Origin: UBA6115 sp040776985
GTDB taxonomy: Bacteria > Bacillota > Clostridia > Christensenellales > Aristaeellaceae
DNA: 64,000 nt
Assembly: GCA_040776985.1 (NCBI GenBank)
Contig: JAXGZL010000002.1
Coordinates: forward strand, 434,001 to 498,000
Direction of reading: 5' to 3'
Within the stretch, counting starts at the first letter, position 1, and every line of letters starts with the position of its first letter. Shown piece after piece: positions 24,907 through 32,607 of this stretch. Below the pieces are notes generated by a model. That model had not been told where the DNA came from, searched no databases, and was given only the letters and a program-made list of their open reading frames with translations. The position numbers were made by a program, and so were the translations under genes.

Positions 24907-26416
24907 ACTTCGCGGCCAGGGTCAGGATGGTCTCCTGCTCGCCGGGCACGTTGTCAAAATCCTTGCCGCGCTCCACGATGCCGGCGATTCTGCCATTGGA
25001 CATCACCAGAATACGGTCGCAGATGCCGATGAGTTCAGGCATCTCGCTGGACACCATGATGACGCTCTTGCCCTCCTGGGCGAGCTTGAGCACCAGGTTA
25101 TATATCTCAAACTTGGCGCCCACATCAATCCCACGGGTGGGCTCATCCAGCAGCAGCACCTCCGGCGCTGTCAAAAGCCAGCGGCCGATGATCACCTTTT
25201 GCTGGTTGCCGCCGGAGAGCGAGCGGATCAGGGTGCGCTTGCTGGGGGTTTTCACATTGATGGCGTCCACCACCCAGTCGGTGTCCTTGCTCATCTTTTT
25301 GCCGTCCAGCAGCATCTTGCCATAGCTGCGCACGTTGGCGATGATGGAGTTGAAGGTGATGTTCATCTGCGGGAAAATGCCGGTGGCCCGCCGCTCCTCC
25401 GTCAACAGGGAAAAGCCGTTCCTGGTGGACCGGTCCGGCTTGCTGTTGTCAACGGGTTTTCCGTGTAGCAGAATCTCGCCCTCCTCCTTGGCGTAGTAGC
25501 CAAAGATGGTGTTGAGCAGTTCCGTCCTGCGGGAACCTACCAGGCCGGAGATGCCCAGCACCTCGCCCTTCCTGAGCGTAAAGGACACATCCCGGAAGGT
25601 GGGCTCATACTTGCCGGAGAGGTTTTTCACCTCCAGCGCCACCTCACCCGGCACGTTTTTCTTCTCGGGGAAGCGCTGCTTCATCTCCCGGTTCACCATC
25701 AGCCGGATGATTTCCTCTGTACTCAGGCTCTTCGCATCCCGGGTGGCAATCCAGGCGCCGTCCCGCATGATGGTGACCTCGTCTGAGATGCGCAGGATCT
25801 CGTCCATTTTATGGGAGATATAGATGACCCCGACGCCGCGCTTGGTCAACTCCTTGATGATGCGGAACAGGTGCTCCACCTCGATCTCGGTGAGGGAGGA
25901 GGTGGGCTCGTCCAGCACAATGACCTTGGCGTCAAAGGAAACCGCCTTGGCGATCTCAATCATCTGCCGGCGGGAGACCGACAGGGTGCCGATGATGGCC
26001 CGGGGGTCAATGTCCATCTTCAGGTCTTCAAAGATCTTCTTGGTCTGCTGGTACATCTTTTTGGAGTCAACAAGGCCGTTCCGGGTGGGAAAGCGGCCCA
26101 GCCAGACATTCTCCATCACATTGCGCCGCAGGACCTGGTTCAGCTCCTGATGCACCATGGCCACCCCGTTGTCCAGCGCGTGGCGCGGGTTGGAGAAGTT
26201 GACCGGCTTGCCCTCCAGAAAAATGCTGCCGCCGTCCTTTGAGTAAATACCAAAGAGGCACTTCATCAGGGTGGACTTGCCGGCGCCGTTTTCCCCCATC
26301 AGGGAGTGGACGGTGCCAGCCCGCAGGCTCAGCCTGGCCTTGTCCAGCGCCTTGACGCCGGGAAAGCTTTTGTCAATGTCCTTCAGTTCAAGAAGATATG
26401 GTTTGGTGTTTTCCAT
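24899..26416 (-). CDS. mglA: Sugar ABC transporter ATPase with two NBDs (MglA type)
   Basis: 505 residues with two ABC domains in tandem. Domain 1: Walker A GENGAGKS (41-48), Q-loop in VHQEL, an LSVSRRQMIEIAKA signature and Walker B VIVLDEPTSSL. Domain 2: degenerate P-loop GLVGSRRTEL, signature LSGGNQQKV and LLLDEPTRGID. This is the usual organisation for ribose/galactose importers, where the second site is catalytically weak. It follows the binding-protein gene after a hairpin and overlaps the permease. Confidence 0.93.
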   Translation of the reverse strand: MENTKPYLLELKDIDKSFPGVKALDKARLSLRAGTVHSLMGENGAGKSTLMKCLFGIYSKDGGSIFLEGKPVNFSNPRHALDNGVAMVHQELNQVLRRNVMENVWLGRFPTRNGLVDSKKMYQQTKKIFEDLKMDIDPRAIIGTLSVSRRQMIEIAKAVSFDAKVIVLDEPTSSLTEIEVEHLFRIIKELTKRGVGVIYISHKMDEILRISDEVTIMRDGAWIATRDAKSLSTEEIIRLMVNREMKQRFPEKKNVPGEVALEVKNLSGKYEPTFRDVSFTLRKGEVLGISGLVGSRRTELLNTIFGYYAKEEGEILLHGKPVDNSKPDRSTRNGFSLLTEERRATGIFPQMNITFNSIIANVRSYGKMLLDGKKMSKDTDWVVDAINVKTPSKRTLIRSLSGGNQQKVIIGRWLLTAPEVLLLDEPTRGIDVGAKFEIYNLVLKLAQEGKSVIMVSSEMPELIGICDRILVMSNGRIAGIVERGKDFDNVPGEQETILTLAAKYV

Positions 26417-26437
26417 GTGACCCCCAGTGGAAAAGAC

Positions 26438-26463
26438 AGGCTGGCGTGCAACACGCCAGCCCA
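26438..26463 (-). terminator. Hairpin between sugar-binding protein gene and transporter genes
   Basis: GGCTGGCGTG (26439-26448), loop CAA, CACGCCAGCC (26452-26461), perfect 10 bp. On minus it is followed by TGTCTTTTCC, a weak T-tract. Same position as the hairpin in the Opp operon, suggesting leaky termination to favour binding-protein expression. Confidence 0.6.
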
Positions 26464-26473
26464 GGTGTTGAAA

Positions 26474-27520
26474 TTATTCTACTTCGGTGATCTTGGCGTA
26501 GGGGATGCGGATGCAGTGGAAGGGGTCATCGGTGTAGGCATACTCGGTGCCGTCCAGCCACTCGCGGCCCAGGGCCCCGTTGATGGCGATGCGGATGTTG
26601 GCCTTGCCCATGGCGTCCCCGTCCTGCTGAACGGTGGCGGTCATGCCGCCTTCCTTGATGGACTCAAGGGCGGAGTCAACGGCGTCCACGCCAATCACCA
26701 CCACGCTGGGGTCGCCTTCCTTGCCGGTGTTCCAGCCGTAGTTGTTCAGCGCTGCCACAGCGCCCAGGCACATCATGTCGTTGTTGCCGAAGATCACTTC
26801 GATCTTACCGTCCGGATTGGCGGCCCAGACCGCGTTGATGGCGTCATTGGCCTGCGCCTGGTCCCAGTTGCACACCAGGGTCTCGCCAATCTGCTCCAGC
26901 TTCAGGCCGTTGGCAATGGCGGTTTCCACGGAGTACTTGGAGCGGGCAATGGCCTCGTCGTTCTGGGGCTCGCCCATGAGCATCACGTACTGCAGCACGC
27001 CGTCGCCGTTGAGGTCGATGCCGGGGTTTTTCTTGTACAGGTCAGCCAGGATTTCGCCCTGCATGTCACCCGCCTGACGGGCCAGGGTGCCGATAAAGAT
27101 GGTGCCGGTGTCCACCAGCACGGACTGGGTGGTTTCCTCAGAGGGCTGCTTGTTGTAGAACAGGAAGGGGATGTCGGCGTCCTTGAACATGTCCACCAGC
27201 ACCTGGCCATTGGTGACCTCCGCCAGGTTGATGATGACAAAGTCCGGCTTCTCGCTGGTGAGGATGGTGGCGGTTTCGATCTGCTTTGCCATGTCGTCCG
27301 CCGCGTCATACATCTGGAAATTGATTTCAATGCCCAGTTCCTCGGCGTAGTGCTTGGCCCATTTGTCCATGGCCACGCGCACGGTGGAGCCGTAGGTGTC
27401 GTCAAACTTCCAGATCAGGGCGCGGATGTCCAGCTTTTCGGGCAGTTTGGCTTCCGCCAGGGCGGAGGTGATGCCGGCCAGCATCATCAGGGCCAGCGCA
27501 AGGGAAAGGAGTTTCTTCAT
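26474..27520 (-). CDS. mglB: Galactose/glucose-type periplasmic binding protein, no lipobox
   Basis: 348 residues. The signal peptide MKKLLSLALALMMLAGITSALAEA ends at a signal peptidase I site and has no lipobox cysteine. A calcium-binding loop DLNGDGVLQ (169-177) is characteristic of galactose/glucose-binding protein MglB. IFGNNDMMCLGAVAAL and VVIGVDAVDSAL are hinge/ligand-cleft segments of the same family. Likely substrate is a hexose or methyl-galactoside. First gene of the sugar operon, with GGAGG upstream of the ATG. The lack of a lipid anchor parallels the peptide-type binding protein at 9.6-11.5 kb. Confidence 0.92.
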   Translation of the reverse strand: MKKLLSLALALMMLAGITSALAEAKLPEKLDIRALIWKFDDTYGSTVRVAMDKWAKHYAEELGIEINFQMYDAADDMAKQIETATILTSEKPDFVIINLAEVTNGQVLVDMFKDADIPFLFYNKQPSEETTQSVLVDTGTIFIGTLARQAGDMQGEILADLYKKNPGIDLNGDGVLQYVMLMGEPQNDEAIARSKYSVETAIANGLKLEQIGETLVCNWDQAQANDAINAVWAANPDGKIEVIFGNNDMMCLGAVAALNNYGWNTGKEGDPSVVVIGVDAVDSALESIKEGGMTATVQQDGDAMGKANIRIAINGALGREWLDGTEYAYTDDPFHCIRIPYAKITEVE

Positions 27521-27541
27521 GGTATGGGGATTCCTCCTTGG

Positions 27542-27553
27542 TGAAATATTTCA
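27542..27553. promoter_or_regulatory. Palindrome TGAAATATTTCA in the 5' leader of the sugar operon
   Basis: A perfect 12-bp palindrome about 20 bp upstream of the binding-protein start and downstream of the promoter. Position is suitable for an operator. It lacks the central CG typical of LacI-family operators, so the regulator is unknown and chance cannot be excluded. Confidence 0.35.
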
Positions 27554-27617
27554 TCGGCCATCTTCCTGGCCGCATGATTCCGCGGGGGAAAGGTGCATGT
27601 GATAAAAGTCATGTAGG

Positions 27618-27646
27618 ATAATACAATAATCGCACCGTTTCGTCAA
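27618..27646 (-). promoter_or_regulatory. Sigma-A promoter for the sugar ABC operon
   Basis: Minus strand TTGACG (27646-27641), 17 bp, TATTAT (27623-27618). The transcript starts about 90 bp before the binding-protein start. Confidence 0.75.
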
Positions 27647-27721
27647 TGAAGAAATGCGCGAATTATTATGCTCAGCATCGACATGACAAATGGATCGTCG
27701 CCTGGAATTGGCCTATATTTA

Positions 27722-29122
27722 TCAGTCGATCTGAACCAGGTCATAGCCCAGGTAGGTGGTGAAGGCCTCCTCCAGCACCGCCTTCATGTGGCCTTTGCCG
27801 ATGGAGGTGTGGTGCTTGAAGCCGCCCCTGGCAAGGCGGATCAGCTTGTCCTGCAGGTCATCTATCCGGGCAACGCCGGCGCAGCCAAAGTAGCCGTCTT
27901 CAATCGGGTCATCCGTCATCTGGCCTTCTGACACATACACGGTGATTTTGCCGTCCTCCGTCTTGCAGTTGGAGTAGGTCATGGGGAAGGCGGCGATGCG
28001 GCCCTCGTTGGTGCCCCAGCCGGAGCCAGGGTCGTTCTTGGCAAACATCTTGTGCTCGGTCACCTTGCCGCGCGCTGTCATCAGGCTTTGGGGGACGGGG
28101 CCGCAGTGGAACAGCACCACCTTGTTCTCGTCATCCCCGTAGTTGTTGTTCCAGTCAAGCACCGCGGTGGCCTCCAGGCTGGCCAGGTGCATGGCCCGCA
28201 TGGTGACGGCGGAGCAGACATCAATTTCGCAGGACGCGGCGATGCCCCGGTCGTTCAGCTCGCCCAATAGAGCGCAGGGGCAAACCCGGAGGTAGGTTTC
28301 CATCTCGTTCCAGCAGCGAAGGGCCAGCGCGTCCAGGCGGTACTCCTTGATGTACTCATCAATTACCACGCCGATTTTGGCGATGGTGTGGGCGTTTTCC
28401 TTTGGCACGCCGGAAAAATCGGTGAATTCGTGCAGCCTGGCCAGTTTTTCCTGAACGCCTGGCGCGTCATCCGCCATCTCCTTCACCTTCATGATCAACT
28501 CTGACAGGTCAAAGGATTCCACATTGATGCCGTGTTTCTGCAGGGCGATTTCATCAAAGCGCACGGTCTTGAACGCCGTTGTCCTGGCGCCGATGCAGCC
28601 CAGGTTGAAGTGTTTCATCCCGTTCACCACCCGGCAGATACCGGCAAAATCATGCAGGTTCTGAGTAAAGGCGTCCGTCAGGGGATGGACCACATGGGGC
28701 TTTAAGACCGTGAAGGGGATTTTGCACTGGGAAAAGACATCCGTCACCGAGAACTTGCCGCAGTAGGCGTCCCGGCGGTATTTGAAGTTCATCTTGCCGA
28801 TCTCATCCGGATAGGCCTGCATCAGAATAGGCACCCCGGCGTCCTGCAGGGCATTGACCGCGCCATTTTCATCCACAAAAATGGGCATGCTGAAGATGAC
28901 GCCGTCGTACTGGCCCTCATGCTGCTTGAGCCACTGGGCATACAGCCTGCCCTCTTCCCGGGATTCCACAGCACCAAAGCGGGTGGCGTCCTCATCCATC
29001 AGAATGCAGTCATACCCTGCCTGCTTGACCGCCTGGACCATTTCCTTCCGGGCGTCCAGAATAAGCTCCCCAGGCATAAAGCCCCGGTTGCCAAAGCAAA
29101 GCGCAAACACCGTCTTCTTCAT
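27722..29122 (-). CDS. L-fucose/L-arabinose isomerase-like protein
   Basis: 466 residues. The N-terminal Rossmann-like half begins MKKTVFALCFGNRGFMPGELI, and the C-terminal half includes the HCGPVP segment and KITEHKMFAKNDPG-like region of the fucose/arabinose isomerase superfamily. Members interconvert aldoses and ketoses, and some act on other sugar acids or sulfosugars. Exact substrate is unknown. It has its own promoter, and a separate promoter drives the galactose-type ABC operon just downstream, so a shared sugar pathway is plausible but not shown. Confidence 0.82.
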   Translation of the reverse strand: MKKTVFALCFGNRGFMPGELILDARKEMVQAVKQAGYDCILMDEDATRFGAVESREEGRLYAQWLKQHEGQYDGVIFSMPIFVDENGAVNALQDAGVPILMQAYPDEIGKMNFKYRRDAYCGKFSVTDVFSQCKIPFTVLKPHVVHPLTDAFTQNLHDFAGICRVVNGMKHFNLGCIGARTTAFKTVRFDEIALQKHGINVESFDLSELIMKVKEMADDAPGVQEKLARLHEFTDFSGVPKENAHTIAKIGVVIDEYIKEYRLDALALRCWNEMETYLRVCPCALLGELNDRGIAASCEIDVCSAVTMRAMHLASLEATAVLDWNNNYGDDENKVVLFHCGPVPQSLMTARGKVTEHKMFAKNDPGSGWGTNEGRIAAFPMTYSNCKTEDGKITVYVSEGQMTDDPIEDGYFGCAGVARIDDLQDKLIRLARGGFKHHTSIGKGHMKAVLEEAFTTYLGYDLVQID

Positions 29123-29212
29123 TCAATTCCTCCATTTTTCTGCAGGCGTCTGTGGACACACATGGAAAGACAGCCCTGCTGACCCGTGAATCATTTTTTC
29201 TGAACAAAACCT

Positions 29213-29241
29213 ATTATAGCATGCGGCAGTGACATCAACAA
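29213..29241 (-). promoter_or_regulatory. Sigma-A promoter for the isomerase-like gene
   Basis: Minus strand TTGTTG (29241-29236), 17 bp, TATAAT (29218-29213). Confidence 0.7.
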
Positions 29242-29266
29242 TGTATAAATCACTGACCAGCGTGTC

Positions 29267-29304
29267 AAAAACCCGCCCGGCGAAAGATCCGCCAGGCGGG
29301 TTTT
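29267..29304 (-). terminator. Intrinsic terminator of the buk-vor operon
   Basis: AACCCGCC and GGCGGGTT arms, extended past one mismatch by GGCG/CGCC, followed by TTTTTG on the minus strand, directly downstream of the gamma-subunit gene. Confidence 0.85.
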
Positions 29305-29320
29305 GATGATTAAAAACGAT

Positions 29321-29857
29321 TTACTTGATGTACTTGGCGCCTGCCTCCAGGGCCTTGATGTTCAGCTCCACCAGGTGGGCCTTGGGGCCGGTGAAAATGC
29401 GGGAGAGCATGTCCACGATGGTGTCCATTTTAAGGGCGCCGGTGGCCTTGATGTAGGCGCCCAGCATGATCATATTGGCCACCTTGAAGTTGCCCAGCTT
29501 GCCCGCCTCCTCCATGGAGGGGATGTAGTAGGCCTTTACGTCCTGGCGCTCCACCTTCTGTTCCGCCTGGGAGGCGTTGACCAGGATCAGGCCGCCGGGG
29601 ATGACGGAGGGCTCAAACTTGCTCAGCGAGGGGCCGTTCATGGCGATCAGCTCACTGGGGCGGTTCACCACCGGGGAGCCGATGGGCTCATCCGACAGGA
29701 CCACCGCGCAGTTGGCGGTGCCGCCCCGCATTTCCGGGCCATAGGAGGGCACCCAGGACACCTCATAACCTTCCTTGAGGCCTGCTTCCGTCAGGGTTTT
29801 GCCCATGGACATAACGCCCTGGCCGCCAAAGCCCGCGATGATAATCTCTCTGGTCAT
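29321..29857 (-). CDS. 2-oxoacid:ferredoxin oxidoreductase, gamma subunit
   Basis: 178 residues from the ATG at 29857, overlapping the beta-subunit stop (ATGA). It begins MTREIIIAGFGGQGVMSMG, the standard gamma-domain start, and contains SYGPEMRGGTANC. In this enzyme class gamma joins alpha, beta (TPP) and delta (ferredoxin) to convert 2-oxoacids plus CoA to acyl-CoA, CO2 and reduced ferredoxin. Last gene of the operon, followed by a terminator. Confidence 0.93.
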   Translation of the reverse strand: MTREIIIAGFGGQGVMSMGKTLTEAGLKEGYEVSWVPSYGPEMRGGTANCAVVLSDEPIGSPVVNRPSELIAMNGPSLSKFEPSVIPGGLILVNASQAEQKVERQDVKAYYIPSMEEAGKLGNFKVANMIMLGAYIKATGALKMDTIVDMLSRIFTGPKAHLVELNIKALEAGAKYIK

Positions 29858-30603
29858 TGGGGCACCTCCACATCCTTGATCACGCCCAGGGGATAGTACT
29901 GGACCATGTTGGACTTCACCCATTTGCCGGCGTCCACCGGGGTCATGCCCCAGTTGGTGGGGCAGGTGGACAGCACCTCGACAAAGGTGAAGCCAATGCC
30001 CTGCATCTGCAGGGTGAAGGCCTTCTTGATGGCCCGCTTGGCCTTGTTGAGGCTGGGAATATCCGCCACGCAGACCCGCTCTGCATAGGCCATGCCGTCA
30101 AGGGTGGACAGCAACTCGGCCATCCGCACCGGCATGCCGTGCAGTTTGGGATCACGCCCTGCCTGGGAGGTGGAGGTCTTCTGCCCTTCCAGGGTGGTGG
30201 GGGCCATCTGGCCGCCGGTCATGCCGTAGATGGCGTTGTTGATGAAGATGGTGGTGAACTGCTCACCCCGCATGGCGGCGTGCATGATCTCCGCCGCGCC
30301 GATGGAGGCCAGGTCGCCGTCCCCCTGATAGGTGAACACCGGCAGCTCCGGATGGGTGCGCTTGACCCCGGTGGCCACCGCGGGCGCGCGGCCGTGGGCG
30401 GCCTCGATGAAGTCACAGTTCAGATAGTTGCCTGCCAGCACGGAACAGCCCACCGGGCAGACGCCCACGGCCTTGTCCAGCAGATCCATCTCGGTCATCA
30501 CCTCGGCGATCAGCTTGTGGATGATGCCATGATGGCATCCGGGGCAATAGTGGGTTTCCACATCCTGCAGCCCGGGGCTGCGCTGATAGATGATCTGGCT
30601 CAT
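29854..30603 (-). CDS. 2-oxoacid:ferredoxin oxidoreductase, beta (thiamine diphosphate) subunit
   Basis: 249 residues. YCPGCHHG (Cys 20, Cys 23) and Cys 49/53 are iron-sulfur or structural cysteines. The thiamine diphosphate motif begins GDGD (94-97) and ends near NNAIYGMTGGQ (122-132). Family assignment (Vor/Kor type) is clear. The choice of branched-chain substrate comes from the neighbouring butyrate kinase and leucine dehydrogenase genes, not from the sequence itself. Overlaps both adjoining genes by 4 bp. Confidence 0.93.
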   Translation of the reverse strand: MSQIIYQRSPGLQDVETHYCPGCHHGIIHKLIAEVMTEMDLLDKAVGVCPVGCSVLAGNYLNCDFIEAAHGRAPAVATGVKRTHPELPVFTYQGDGDLASIGAAEIMHAAMRGEQFTTIFINNAIYGMTGGQMAPTTLEGQKTSTSQAGRDPKLHGMPVRMAELLSTLDGMAYAERVCVADIPSLNKAKRAIKKAFTLQMQGIGFTFVEVLSTCPTNWGMTPVDAGKWVKSNMVQYYPLGVIKDVEVPQ

Positions 30604-31670
30604 GCTTTTACCTCCTGGAGTATCTGGCGGGCTTGGTCCGCCACCTGGTCGGTTTCCGGGATCATGCCGCCGGTGCGGCCGAAGAAGGGGGTGGGCTTTT
30701 TGCCGCAGACGGCCAGACGCACATCCTCCACCATCTGCCCCAGGGACATTTCAACGGTGAGGACGGCCTTGACGCTGTCCTGCTCCGCCAGCTTCTGTAA
30801 GGCCTCATAGGGATAGGGCCAGAGGGAGATGGGGCGGAAGATGCCCACCTTGATGCCCTCCTGCGCCAGCTTCCGCGCGGCGGACTGGCAGATGCGGGCG
30901 GTGGTGCCATAGGCCGCGATGATCAGGTCCGCGCCCTGGCAGTCAATCTCCTCCCAGCGGGTTTCCTTGTCGGCCACTTCCTGATATTTGTCAAGCAGTT
31001 CCTGGTTGAACAGCTCGTTTTGCGCGGACTGGAGGCGCAGGGAGGTGACAAAGTGGGTCTGCCCCGGGGCGGTTCTGCCAAGGGCGGCCCAGTCCTTGGG
31101 TGGCAGGTCGACGGCCTGGCGCTCCTTCCAGACGATGGGTTCCATCATCTGGCCGATCATCCCGTCCGCCAGGATCATCACCGGGTTCCGGTATTTGTCC
31201 GCCAGGTCAAAGGCGTCCCCCACCAGGTCCACCGCCTCCTGAATTCCGGAGGGGGCCAGCACGATCAGCTTGCCATCCCCGTGGCCGGGCGCCCGGGTGG
31301 CCTGGAAATAGTCCGCCTGGCCGGCCTGGATGGTGCCAAGGCCGGGGCCGCCGCGCATCATGTTGATGATGACGGCGGGCAATTCAGCGCCGATCAGATA
31401 GCTGATGCCCTCCTGCTTGAGGCTGATGCCGGGGGAGGAGGAGGAGGTCATGGCCCGGACGCCCGCGGCGGCGGCGCCATACACCATGTTGATGGCGGCC
31501 ACTTCGCTTTCCGCCTGCAGGAAAACCCCGCCGGTCTCCGGCATCCGGTGGCTCATATACTCCGGTATCTCGTTTTGAGGGGTGATGGGATAGCCAAAAT
31601 AGGCTTTGCATCCGGCGCGGACCGCCGCCTCGGCGATGGCCTCGTTGCCCTTCCACAATTCTTTCTGCAT
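30600..31670 (-). CDS. vorB: 2-oxoacid:ferredoxin oxidoreductase, alpha subunit (VorB type)
   Basis: 356 residues from the ATG at 31670; the codon at 31685 is rejected because the AGGAGG ribosome site would lie inside the gene. It begins MQKELWKGNEAIAEAA, followed by AYFGYPITPQNEIPEYM and the TSSSSPGISLKQEGISY stretch typical of subunits annotated as 3-methyl-2-oxobutanoate dehydrogenase VorB. It starts one base after the ferredoxin stop. The substrate range may include 2-oxoisovalerate, 2-oxoisocaproate and 2-oxoglutarate. Confidence 0.92.
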   Translation of the reverse strand: MQKELWKGNEAIAEAAVRAGCKAYFGYPITPQNEIPEYMSHRMPETGGVFLQAESEVAAINMVYGAAAAGVRAMTSSSSPGISLKQEGISYLIGAELPAVIINMMRGGPGLGTIQAGQADYFQATRAPGHGDGKLIVLAPSGIQEAVDLVGDAFDLADKYRNPVMILADGMIGQMMEPIVWKERQAVDLPPKDWAALGRTAPGQTHFVTSLRLQSAQNELFNQELLDKYQEVADKETRWEEIDCQGADLIIAAYGTTARICQSAARKLAQEGIKVGIFRPISLWPYPYEALQKLAEQDSVKAVLTVEMSLGQMVEDVRLAVCGKKPTPFFGRTGGMIPETDQVADQARQILQEVKA

Positions 31671-31671
31671 C

Positions 31672-31896
31672 TTATTCCTCCTCATCCACTTTTTCCACCG
31701 TGATCACCGAATCCGGGCAGATCTTGGCGCAGTTGCCGCAGGTGATGCACTTGGACTCGTCGCTGATGCCTGAGGGGTGATAGCCCTTGACATTGGTGAC
31801 GGTCTCATCCACCCACAGGATCTTCTTGGGGCATACGCTGACGCACAGCCCGCATCCCTTGCATCGGTTCAGGTTGAATGTTACCTTCGCTTTCAT
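31672..31896 (-). CDS. 2-oxoacid:ferredoxin oxidoreductase, delta (2[4Fe-4S] ferredoxin) subunit
   Basis: 74 residues with two complete cluster motifs: Cys 12/15/18/22 and Cys 50/53/56/60, each followed or preceded by Pro as in bacterial ferredoxins. It carries electrons from the thiamine site to free ferredoxin. The spacer between clusters (about 27 residues) is typical of the delta subunits. First of the four oxidoreductase genes, 21 bp after the P-loop gene. Confidence 0.94.
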   Translation of the reverse strand: MKAKVTFNLNRCKGCGLCVSVCPKKILWVDETVTNVKGYHPSGISDESKCITCGNCAKICPDSVITVEKVDEEE

Positions 31897-31917
31897 GTAA
31901 ACCTCCTCTATTGATGC

Positions 31918-32607
31918 TTACTCCCAGGGGCGCTTCATCACAAGCGCCAGAGGGAGAATTGGCTCGTTTAAATGAACCTGATCCGCCAGGGATGCCTGCA
32001 CCCCGTGGAAGACCACCGGAAGCCCGGTCTGTCGGGCCAGTTCATAGGTTGGGGCTGCCCCTTCATGGATCAGCTCCGCGCTGGTGTCCCCCAGCAGGTG
32101 GGTGTTGTGGATCAGGCCGTTGATGGACAGCTTCGCCTGGGCTTCGATCAGCTGCAGCTGCTTTTTGGCCTCGTTGACGCTTTGGGCAGACAGCCTGGCC
32201 TGATTCACCACATACCAGACGGCGGCACCGGCCTTTCGGATGGCCTCCGCAAAGGAAGCCAGCACGATGGCGCCCTTGTCGCCGCCCACATCAATGACGC
32301 CTGCCAGGCTGTCATCCTGGATCAGGGACCAGAGCTCCGGGGGAATGGCGGGCAGGTCCGCGGCCCAGGTGGCCTTGGGCGGAGCAACCAGCTGGATGCC
32401 GGACTCCTGCAGCAGCCCCTCCTTCTCCCGGGAGCGGAAGTAGGGGTTGATGATGTCCAGGTCTGCCAGCGCCGTGCGCCGCCCGCTTTTGGCCAGCTGT
32501 CTGGCAAGGCCGATGGCCAGCTCTGTTTTGCCGCTGCCATAGGGCCCCAGGATGACGAAGAGACGATGGGAGGACAGCAGGCTGTCCAGGGAGTGCTGTT
32601 TAGTCAA
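31918..32607 (-). CDS. P-loop ATP/GTP-binding protein of unknown role in the buk-vor operon
   Basis: 229 residues from a TTG at 32607 that overlaps the buk stop; AGGAGG lies 12 bases upstream. A longer ATG start at 32673 would lie deep inside buk and is less likely. It begins with a GPYGSGKT P-loop (21-28), followed by a switch-like DLDIINPYFRS and a VIDVGGDKG segment reminiscent of SIMIBI/MinD-like NTPases. Sandwiched between butyrate kinase and the ferredoxin oxidoreductase, it may assist maturation or regulation of that pathway, but nothing in the sequence fixes a function. Confidence 0.75.
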   Translation of the reverse strand: MTKQHSLDSLLSSHRLFVILGPYGSGKTELAIGLARQLAKSGRRTALADLDIINPYFRSREKEGLLQESGIQLVAPPKATWAADLPAIPPELWSLIQDDSLAGVIDVGGDKGAIVLASFAEAIRKAGAAVWYVVNQARLSAQSVNEAKKQLQLIEAQAKLSINGLIHNTHLLGDTSAELIHEGAAPTYELARQTGLPVVFHGVQASLADQVHLNEPILPLALVMKRPWE

